A stretch of DNA of 64,000 bases, from the NCBI GenBank assembly GCA_014526335.1, contig JACTAT010000054.1, forward strand, positions 486,523 through 550,522. Reading direction: 5' to 3'. Each line of letters starts with the position of its first letter. Position 1 is the first letter of the stretch. The notes beneath the pieces are model-generated. The model was not told where the DNA came from. It searched no databases and saw only the letters and a list, made by a program, of their open reading frames with translations. Made by a program: the position numbers and the translations under genes. Shown in pieces: positions 54,836 to 64,000 of the stretch. Origin of the DNA: Chrysaora quinquecirrha. Its lineage: Eukaryota > Cnidaria > Scyphozoa > Semaeostomeae > Pelagiidae.

Positions 54836-57800
54836 ATGGCAGATGTGCAAAAACATTCCAATATGGAGGGTGGAGGCAATTCGAAATATGGAGCGATCAC
54901 GGAGGGTAAGAATAAAGCGTTTGCCATCACGATTTTGATCATTCCCTATTGGAAAATTGCCATCATTGTTAAAAGTTTGTGTATCAATTTTGGTTTCTCG
55001 GGTTGTTTGAATTGTTTTATTACAGAATGGAACATCCAGATAGTTGATAGGGGGCTTTTTCTGAACTTTTTGTCATTTAGGCCACTTTTGTCCTTGTCAG
55101 CTAGCCAGACGACCGGCCCTAATCCACTGCATCTTGAAGACAATGAATTTGCTGCATTGCACAGCTACTTCTAAAAATCTACAACGTTTCAAATTAGCTG
55201 GTCAAATCTTCCCAAATTTGTAGAATTTTCATGTTTAACCAAAGCAAAATCAAAGTATCCCGAAGCCCTCGTCTTAATTTTACAATTCTGAAATGTTCTG
55301 AACATTTGTAAGTAAGCTTTTCAAAACAGTTTGTTTTTGAACTGGGATCATACGGTCAGATTTTTCACTCTGGACTACTCTGGACTCTTCCATTCCTATG
55401 TTAGATAGATCTCTCCAATATACTGTATAAAAAATCTTATTCTAAAAAAAACCTTATTTTTATGAACTTATATTTTACTTACAGTCCACAGAAACAGTTG
55501 TCAAACTATATAAAATTTCAAAAAATATTGTGAAGATAAAAATTAATTTTATGGTAAACAACAGGTGGACAGCTGGTGGAATTTCAAATTTAATAAAGAG
55601 ATGCAAGAAAAAAAGACTACTTTGCTTAGAACATAACTTCCATCTTTCAATAATTTCTTTTGATTTGGGCTACCTAAGCCCTCTGCATACTGCAAGTATT
55701 TTTTCAAAAATAGCTGTGTGCAAGACAAAGGATGGTTCATACCTGCGTCAGAGTGGTGCATTTTGATTTAAAATTGCCTATTTACTTGCTATGTCCCATT
55801 GTTCCTTGCATTTGCATACTACACAAAACACCTGCAGAGTGGGTTTTTGCAAAGTCAATTCTTCTAATTGTAAACAATTTTTATTAACACTGTAGTAAAT
55901 GCAGCTATTCAAAATGACTAGGGAAATTGTCTTGTGTGTTGTTACTAAATTTTCATCATTATCATAGAAGCCTTTGTGGTCACTACCACCATCATCGTCA
56001 TTATTATAAGTGTCACTGTTGTCATCATTATAATCTTCATCATCACCATCATCATTTTCATCATCATTACCATGATAACTATAATTGTTATTTTTTTCAT
56101 TTTAATCATAATCATCATTATCATCATTATCATTAATATAATCTTCTTCATCATCACCATCGCCATTATCATCATCACCAGCATCCCAATTACGATTATA
56201 CCTGTAGCTATGATGGTCACCATCACCATCATCATCATCAAAATAATTATTGTCATCATTATAATTATCATTATCATTTTTAATCATCATCATTATTATT
56301 ATTTTTATCATTGTCAACATCATCATCATTTAATTTATCATCATCATTACAAAAAGTAACCTTTGAATTTTGAAAAAAGTAGTCTCTAAAAGTTTAAATG
56401 AGAAAAATTGTTGAAGCTAGAGCAGAGTTAGAATGATAGCTATTGCCGGATGTAGTAAATGTATGATTCAAATTATCCCTAAAATATCCTTTCTTATTTA
56501 TCAATTTGATGTAGATGTTGTATTCTTCTTTATTATTTGTCAATTGAAGTTAGCTGTAGTTTTCTTAATAAGACCTTTTTATTGCACAGGGCTATCTTCA
56601 CGTGAAGGCAAGTGAAAAAGCGGCTATTTAATTTCAGTTTACTTTCCACATTTATACAGTGCACTTCAATCTTTTCTGGATGAAATTTAAGGTAACGAAG
56701 GAGCTAATTGTAGTTGGAAGATATCAATCCTGCAAGTGTCAGGAAAGAAAAAATTGGCAGCCTGTTATTTTTTCAATAACTTCAAGCTTATAGTAACATT
56801 AAAATGCCAATCCTGTTTCTTCTAAGACCTAGTATTTAGATTTTCGCTCTATTTTCTTGTGAGTAATTTTTTCGTGAAATAATTTCTCGCTTTTTCACTT
56901 TACAGTGAGAAATTCTTGCGTGAAACTGTAGTCTATTATATTATATCGTTGTGTTATGTAAGCAGTTTTCTCAATCAGAATCTTTGCTCCTTTTTGCAAA
57001 CGTATTAAAAAATTCATGCACAAAACCTTGGCTCAGCAAAACACCGGAAACAGCTGACTTTTTTTGACCCCCACGTGCCCAACCATAACTCACGTGCCTG
57101 ACCTCTGTTCCTCAACCGAGACATTACTTCCGCATTTGAGCATCAAACGTGTTTCAAGATGGAGGGCTCATATTTACGTAAGAAATTGTATACTTTTCAT
57201 CGTACATTATTTAAGAAAAACCTTTCTTGCTATTTATATTTGTAACTGGTTACCGGTTAGTATATAGGGCTCTATTTATGCAGTAGACAATACCGTCTTC
57301 ATTATTATTTTTCGAAGGAAAGAATAGTCCATTTTCTGTCGTCTAAACTTTAGTAATTTCATCACTTCACACAGGTCGAGTTCGTTTTGTGTTCCATATG
57401 GTCATCTCCAAATGGTCTACCAGTTTTATTTCTACTTTTAGGTCTCAGTGATAACGCCAGCTTAGGATTTTGCGGTTGGTTCCTCACTATAATATCCGGT
57501 TTAATAGCACTGTGCACCTTTCCATTTTCAATGTTATTCTGCTTGAAGGCGAGTGTTTAACGATTATTGTTTATGACTGATTTTTCTGATTGACTGATTG
57601 ATAGGTCACGTGGTCGACCAATTATTCGTTTTGTTATCTTCATTGTCGCCATCGTCATAATCGACATCATCATCATCAAGGTCATTGTCAACATCATATT
57701 GATATCATCATCTTAATCATCACCATCATCATCATCAATCATCGTCATCATTTTCATCACTAACATAATCATTACCTTTGACATCATCTTAACCATCATC

Positions 57801-59934
57801 GTCGTCTTCATTATCCACATTCCTTGTATCATCATCATTATTATTATCATCATCATTATCACCATCATCCTAATCATGAACATCATAATAAACATCAGCA
57901 TCATCTCCATATCGTCTTCGTTATCATCATGATCATCTTTATCTGTCATTATCTATCATTATTCACCCGGTAATCTTTACCAAATGTTAAACAACACTTT
58001 AGCGTTTAGCCAACTTGTAGACCATTCCGACCCATCTCTGTAAATGCAGTTAAACCCCACCTTACGGCCCCTTCGTTAATACGACCACCTCATCATTATA
58101 GCTACTGTTTTGCCCGGAAAATGGTCATTCATAGTCTGTTTTCCTCGTTAATTTGGCCACGCCCTTAATACGGCCTATTTTTGGTGGCCCGTTGGTGCCC
58201 GTGTTTTCGGGGCTTCACTGTACATAATTCACGAATTTCTTATTGTCTGTCTGCCTTCTTCCATTTATAGATTGTCCAAGAGTATGAGAGAGCAGTTATA
58301 TTCAGAGTTGGTCGATTAAGACCTGGTGGAGCAAAGGGACCAGGTAACGCAATTTCGTCTCTTTGTCCTTTTTCAGCATCATTTAGCTTCTTGAACAATT
58401 GAGCTACTGAAGAAACAGTACCCCATTTTCGCTATAGTAAAGTAGGTATAAACTTAAACAAAGATTCTACCAATTATGTTGAATTCTTTTGTTTATTTTC
58501 TGATTTTTCGCTAGGTATCTTTTTTGTCCTGCCTTGCGTTGATAACTACATCAAAGTGGATCTCAGGACTGTTTCATTTGATGTCCCACCGCAGGAGGTA
58601 CGATTCAAGCTTTTTTTATCTTTAGGAAACATTTTTGCATGTAAAAAGATAAGATATTGCTGTCACAATATGTTGTTCAATTAAGGCTGTGATTGTTTTT
58701 CTAGATCCCACTACAATCATCGCCAAAAGATTGGGGACACTATGTTCCAAGTGTGTTTTACCTTAAAAACCCGGTCCCATTATAACATATTTGGGTAATT
58801 AGACCCCCTCCCCCCCCGACTCAACGTTGTGAACATCGATTTCACCAACATTTAGTCGGGGGGGAGGGGGTATGCGTTTTTAGAGCGAGAATTTCAAAAA
58901 GATTCGAAGTGTCCCAGCATATTTGGCGAGGATTGTAGGTTTGCAGCTTCACGGCTTCGATCTCTATTTTGCTTGCTGCTCTTATGGCTGCTTTCTACGG
59001 TTTGCGGCTTCAGAATAAGTTGCGTCTTGCGTTTTTGGGTTTGTATTTACATCAATTTACGGCCTTATGCCCGCGGCTGCACGTCAAAACCAAGAAGGGC
59101 CTGCAGGTAAATTCTTAATTTTACAAGTAATGCGGCTGAAAAGGACTCTATGCCACAAAGAATTAAATGGGAAAAGTAACCATGCGTGAAGCGTAGCATC
59201 TAAAGCGAAGTTTTTCCGGTCGCGGCGACAATTTTTGAACATGTTCTGTCGCTATTTCAAGCAAAATGTCTCATGCGTAGCCGTGGCTTAACGCCATATA
59301 TATCCTTCTTATTTTCAACTTTTTAGTCTACAATTATTTCATCTTTCTTTGTTTGTTTTTATTTAGATTTTATCAAAAGACAGTGTGACAGTGGCCGTGG
59401 ATGCAGTTGTTTACTTTCGTGTTCAAAACCCGATTTCATCTGTTGTGAATGTTGAAGATGCCACACGCTCAACGAGACTTCTTGCTCAAACAACATTGAG
59501 AAACGTCCTTGGAACGAAAAGCTTGAGTGAAATGCTAGTTGAAAGGGAAGCAATAAGTCAATCGATTCAGGTGAACATTTTATTGCGGAATGTATTATCG
59601 CAGATTTCATTACTTCTGCAGTACCAGAAATGTTTTATAACTTCGTTGCAAAGTTACAACAGGTTTCTGACAAGTCATTATTTGTAGAAACTAATTTTCT
59701 ACTGGTGCTAATCTTAGCAAAATACCCAGCAAATTGACATTCTCTGTAGACTGTGTACGGTGATAATGATGACTTTGTTGTTGATTTTGATAATGATGGT
59801 GATGATATTGATGATGATGATCATCATCATTATGATGATGATGATCATCATCATTATGATGATGATAATGATAATGATTATGACGATGATGATGATGATT
59901 ATGATGTTGATTTTGATGATGATCGTGATGATGT

Positions 59935-60001
<67 letters not shown>

Positions 60002-62017
60002 AATTATGATGATGATAATGATAATGATTATGACGATGATGATGATTATGCTGTTGATTTTGATAATGATCGTGATGATATTGATGGTGATGATGATTAT
60101 GATGATGATTATCATGCTGATGCTGATGATGATTATAATTATGATTATTATAGTGAGGACAAGACTCCAAATTAAAAAACCTTTAAATACGTGACTTTAA
60201 GACTATTATTAATCTTAAGCAGAAAATGCTTTGATGTTATCGCTGTTATTTTTTGTTGTCATATAAAGACCTTATTATTGATTTGAGACCTTTTTAATGG
60301 AAATGTAAAACAAAACGTTTTAGGCAGGATGTTAAATGCTTACTGTTTTTGTTTTAGCAAACTCTTGATGAAGCAACCGACCCTTGGGGTGTAAAAGTCG
60401 AACGTGTTGAAGTGTAAGTCAATTGCTTTGCTAAACTGAATGTTATTATTTATTGATGTTCTGTTTCCCCAGCGGACGTCATGGATGGGTAAACAAAGAA
60501 AAGAAACTCTCTCTGTGACATTTTGCTCCTTGATTCTAGGGGTAGGGATTTTATAGGGGTAGGGGTAAGGAGCCAAGCATGATCATAATCATCTCCACTT
60601 TCATTGTCACTATCAATCATCATCATCATCACCTCCACCATCATCGTCATTATCAGTCAATCGTCGTCATCATCATTATTATCATCATCATCATCATCAT
60701 TATCATCATCAACATCATTATCATCATCATCATCATCATCCCCGTTTCTTGCCCGGTAGATTCGAGGAGCTATTCACCACTTCTTGGAAGCTAGTCCTTT
60801 GCTGGAAATCCCACTGTTTTCTTGAAAATCTCTTGGAAATCCTTTCATCTTGATGGAATTCTCGTCCGGTTTTTCAAAGTGTGAAATGCCCCTCGGCAAG
60901 AGTCGTAATGACCGACAAGGCGACTTTGAAGTTTAAATAAACGATACCTATAAGCTTCATGGCTCGAGGTTTTCTAGTTGAACGAAATTTTCTTAAAGTT
61001 TCTAGATACCTATCGTTATTGATTTGTGTGCCAATTTTATTACAGGAAAGATGTTCGTCTACCACAACAACTACAACGTGCCATGGCTGCTGAGGCAGAG
61101 GCATCTCGTGAAGCTCGTGCTAAAGTAAGTGACATATAGATATTTCTAGACGATATTCGAAACACATTTTCAGTCTTTTAGTTTGCTTCGCACACTAAAT
61201 TTCCCTTCAAAAAGGGCCCATTCTGCTGGACTATGTGAACCCAAACCCAATTTAATTTGTTGTTTTGAATATTTTTTGAAAAATTCTTGATCTACGAAAG
61301 GGTCCAGCTAAAGTTAGGCCCTGGCCAAACGATCAAACATTGTTTGTCAAACATTTGATATTTGCTTTACTACAAATGTTTGATCTTTGGCCATACATAG
61401 TAAGATGAAGTGGATTCAGTTTTGAGTTACGACCATTCAAACTTAATTTTAGGCCCTGGCAAAATGATCAAACATTTTTGGTCAAACATTTGATTTTTGC
61501 TTCAGAAAAAAAGTTTGTCCCAATTTCCCGCTCAAAAAACACAAGGGTACAAGATAATTTTATAGAAATGTTTGAAAAGCAATGCTTGAAAAGCAAAGAC
61601 TTGCCGCAAGCAAAAAATGTTTGACGAGCAGTCTTGTATGATGTAGCCAAACGATCAAACATTTCGTTGGGCAAGAAAATTTCAAATGTTTGACCAACAA
61701 TGTTTGATCGTTTGGCCAGGACTTTAGGCTATTCTTCCTCGTTTTTGCTTATGTCTTGAATTTACATGATTTCCATTCCCATAACTATCTCAATTCTTTT
61801 CTATAAGCGCATCAATTTAATCTTTTAGGTAATTGCAGCAGAAGGAGAATTCAATGCCGCTCGAGCATTAAAAGAGGCATCAGAGGTGATAGCAGAATCA
61901 CCAAGTGCATTGCAGCTTCGTTACCTTCAAACATTGCAGACGATATCTGCTGAGAAGAATTCCACCATTATCTTCCCGTTGCCAGTTGATATGCTACAAA
62001 AGATGGCAAGCAGTTGA
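54836..62017 (+). CDS. STOM: Stomatin (SPFH/band 7 membrane scaffold), complete, 8 exons
   Basis: Hairpin-anchored membrane protein that oligomerises at cholesterol-rich membranes and modulates ion channels. Exons 54836–54905, 57442–57548, 58271–58343, 58515–58597, 59367–59570, 60358–60413, 61046–61124 and 61829–62017 join in frame to 286 aa (human 288). Order seen: hydrophilic N terminus; [13 protein letters not shown]…CTFPFSM intramembrane hairpin with the conserved Pro; [149 protein letters not shown]. The exon 2 donor reads AAG|GCGAGT, i.e. a probable GC–AG intron (57549–58270). Introns contain GAT repeats, a foldback element and AAACATTG MITEs. Confidence 0.94.
55945..56350. repeat. (ATC)n microsatellite field
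   Basis: ATC/ATT triplets dominate throughout, inside stomatin intron 1. The His-, Ile- and Met-rich open frames on both strands are shadows of the repeat. Confidence 0.9.
57645..57962. repeat. (ATC)n microsatellite field
   Basis: Imperfect CATCATCATC tract within the GC–AG intron of stomatin (57549–58270). Confidence 0.9.
58711..58942. mobile_element. Foldback element with poly-C/poly-G inner hairpin
   Basis: Outer arms CTACAATCATCGCCAAAAGA (58711) and ATTTGGCGAGGATTGTAG (ending about 58940) are inverse. Inner arms at 58804–58821 (C5TC8GACT) and 58854–58870 (AGTCG7AG5) pair almost perfectly over a 32-base loop. It lies in stomatin intron 4. Confidence 0.65.
59090..59290. repeat. Fragment related to the element at 7110–7560
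   Basis: GTTTTTCCGGTCGCGGCGAC, TGAACATGTTCTGTCGCTAT and TTCAAGCAAAATG parallel the right part of the 7110 element (7481–7550). No matching left arm was found. Confidence 0.4.
59758..60150. repeat. (GAT)n microsatellite field
   Basis: Includes a pure (GAT) run of about 24 units at 59930–60000. A segment of GATAATGATTATGACGATGA occurs on both sides of the pure run, so part of the field is duplicated. Stomatin intron 5. Confidence 0.92.
60585..60745. repeat. (ATC)n microsatellite field
   Basis: CATCATCATC tract, opposite strand sense to the field at 59758, in stomatin intron 6. Confidence 0.9.
61315..61394. mobile_element. MITE, AAACATTG family, short copy
   Basis: TTAGGCCCTGGCCAAACGAT, CAAACATTGTTTGTCAAACA and TGTTTGATCTTTGGCCA within about 80 bp; probably an internally deleted copy. 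Stomatin intron 7. Confidence 0.65.
61450..61727. mobile_element. MITE, AAACATTG family
   Basis: Left end TTAGGCCCTGGCAAAATGAT, right end ACAATGTTTGATCGTTTGGC then CAGGAC. The interior repeats TCAAACATTT and AATGTTTGA. Stomatin intron 7. Confidence 0.75.
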
Positions 62018-62380
62018 GGATGGAACATGCGTACTAATATCTTTCGCTTTTGCCTTTTATTGCTCTTTGCTGAACAAATACATTAAGTAAATTGTAATTC
62101 AAGCATGTGATGATGGACTGGCTTTCGCTGTTAATATTATGGACGGGGGTCGACGTGTCTTCCAACAGCTCATGGGGCCGCATTACTTTCTTGAAATCTT
62201 CTCTTTTTTCGGTTTTTTTCTGAAAACTGACTGGCAATTGTCTAAAGATGGTTTCCATTTTTCAGCATTGCAGATTCCAGGAACGTAACTCGGCCTAAAC
62301 TATCTATATTTTGATGGCTTAATGATTTAGTTACTTAGCGGTTTAACACGGGGGATTCATGACTTTTGGATTGACGGGGA

Positions 62381-62683
62381 TGTGCCGCTCAGATTTTATA
62401 GACCCACCCACTCATAATATAGACACAGATCCTATACTATGAGTAATAGTAAGTGGAATATGACAGTAATGAGAATTTCTAGGCCTCATTATTACTTGAA
62501 ATTTTGCTCAGATCTTCTTCGGCGCAATTTCAACACTACTTTGTTTCAAATAAGATAAATTATTTGAGTATTCTTTAACTTTTCACCCTCTTATATGGTC
62601 TATATGGGGTTATGGTTAAAATCATACTCATGTTTAGAGAATTTTAGGGCCCAAAAGCCACCCATATGAGCGGCACATAACTC
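62381..62683. mobile_element. Small inverted-repeat element (ATGTGCCGCTCA ends)
   Basis: GATGTGCCGCTCAGATT at the left and ATATGAGCGGCACATA at the right are inverse. The right part matches the repeat at 42685–42760 in HSD17B10 intron 1. Confidence 0.55.
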
Positions 62684-62736
62684 GTGCCGAAATTATACTA
62701 AGTATCCCACAGGCGGTTTAAGAACATTTTGAAGTA

Positions 62737-63143
62737 TACACGCTTTTTTTTATAAGGAACCTACCTCAAGGCCTAGTTCTTAAAGTTCCTTATTTTTGGG
62801 CCTCTTTTGAGGCAATTGTAGTTCCAAAAGTTCTTTAATAGTTCCTTAATTTTAGGTGCACATACAGTGGTCTTAACAATAAAAGAGAGACATTTGCATG
62901 TGAGCAAAGCTCGAGACTACTCAAAGAAACTTTGGATACATGCTTAACGTACAATTTATTTGATTTTCGACTGCAAATGAATGGAACCGGCATTCTAATT
63001 CTTGATTATTTGCAGTGATAAAAGTATTCCACATTCAAAAGTTCCTTAATGATTTTCTCTTTAGTAGTATAAGTTCTTTAAATTTTCGGGCCTTCTACAT
63101 GTAGGTTCCTTATAAAGTGGTTCCTTATAAAAAAAAGCGTGTA
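62737..63143. mobile_element. MITE of the TACAC…ATAAG cap family, GTTCCTTA subfamily (second copy)
   Basis: Almost the same sequence and length (407 versus 408 bp) as the copy at 15175, with scattered single-base differences. Same TACACGC ends and the same GTTCCTTA words. Confidence 0.85.
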
Positions 63144-64000
63144 CTGTATCTAGACCTGTTAATGCACATATAAAACTATTAATTCACTGCACTTTTTGTT
63201 AATATTAATTAATTGTCATTCATTTTTAAGTTTATTTGTTTCTTGGTCAGTTGTTTGTTGTTAAATCTTAGATGAATGTCGTGGTATCACTTTAAAAGTA
63301 TTTATTTTCGAGTCTTACTCCTTTTTCATCGGCTAAATGCCTCTTCTAAATTCTAGAGCTGCCGGTGGGTGCCAGAGAATGCCAACTCCAAATTCTGTGA
63401 TCATTGTGACCTTTTAACTATTGTAGCTTGGGGTTTTTTTAGGGGTTCCAAGAACATGCGAAATGTATCCAGGGAACAAGGGAGCATTGCCAAAATTAAA
63501 AGGGAAAATCGGGAAATAGGGGTCTGGTAAAATCCTGTCTTTTAATCCGCTTGACTATTAATCTGAAAAATATGCCTAAGCGCTACGAAACTCTAGGGAA
63601 AAGGGAAATTTTCTCAAAGGAACAAGGGAACATGCAACCCCACTAAACGACCCTCTATACTGTAAGTCCCGTATTTTCGAACCTGGGAATAAAACTTGGC
63701 ATTATGGGAATAGAATTTCTTTCCTGTGCAGTGATTGGCTGAATATCTCTATATGATTTATTGACGACTCATTTTGACGAATCAAAGTTCAGTTCAATTC
63801 AGTTCAACCATTTTTGGAAATCTACAACTTTCGAGCGCGTTGTTTTTAGTTGAAGATGGAAAGAATAGTTGCAAGTGTTCAATTCTGTGGAATTCTGTTT
63901 TAGTGTTTTCCCGACTTCATCCACAATGTGGCTGAGATGCGGTATCTTACGGGGATCTTACGGTTGTCGGTTGTGGCCATAAAAGCCATTCGCTGTATTC
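63144..64000. other. Non-coding end of window
   Basis: No gene, RNA or clear repeat supported; a short CAGTTCAATTCAGTTCAA run lies at about 63788–63806. Confidence 0.45.

Noticed and set aside
59691..60194. Long His-, Asp-, Ile- or Met-rich open frames on both strands
   Set aside because: Six-frame translations of a (GAT)n microsatellite. The same holds for frames at 24820–25600, 55927–56359, 57713–57949 and 60450–60794.

Overview
The window looks like nuclear DNA of an invertebrate animal. The genes are split by GT–AG introns and match animal families (SLC6 transporter, WDR55, HSD17B10, stomatin, Shroom). Base composition is AT-rich, and the space between exons is packed with small inverted-repeat transposons, tRNA-like SINEs, LINE and Penelope-like remains and trinucleotide microsatellites. 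A cnidarian, perhaps an anthozoan, would fit, but the phylum is an inference. A run of exactly 500 N (52764–53263) marks a scaffold join.

Layout. 1–1500: a Ser/Thr/Ala-type trinucleotide repeat, then the last coding exon of a Shroom-like gene (+). 7640–21127: a complete nine-exon SLC6 transporter (−, 656 aa), whose introns hold a LINE, SINEs and several MITEs. 21–27 kb: no gene; (CTAA)n and (GAT)n repeat fields and a decayed LINE 3' end. 27026–38587: WDR55 (−), six exons; its last intron carries a 4.7-kb P-superfamily transposon with perfect 33-bp terminal inverted repeats (TIRs), a 7-bp target duplication and two convergent genes. 39.2–42.0 kb: a block bounded by 62-bp inverted repeats and holding a Penelope-like pseudogene and a MITE. 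42412–46279: complete four-exon HSD17B10 (+, 254 aa), probably head-to-head with WDR55. 46.3–54.8 kb: no gene found; MITEs and the assembly gap. 54836–62017: complete eight-exon stomatin (+, 286 aa), including a probable GC–AG intron. 62–64 kb: repeats only.

The host genes do not form a pathway; they are unrelated neighbours (membrane transport, ribosome biogenesis, mitochondrial dehydrogenase/RNase P partner, membrane scaffold). Exon joins were worked out by hand: each join keeps frame and restores family motifs.

Two observations stand out. (1) The P-type transposon carries, besides a THAP–transposase gene broken by three apparent single-base shifts, an intact two-exon gene on the opposite strand encoding a C2H2-finger protein I cannot assign. 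(2) Six MITEs share one terminal cap (TACAC…CTTTTTTTATAAG), but each subfamily has its own octamer next to the cap and repeats that same octamer through its interior, as if terminal and internal transposase-binding sites had changed together.
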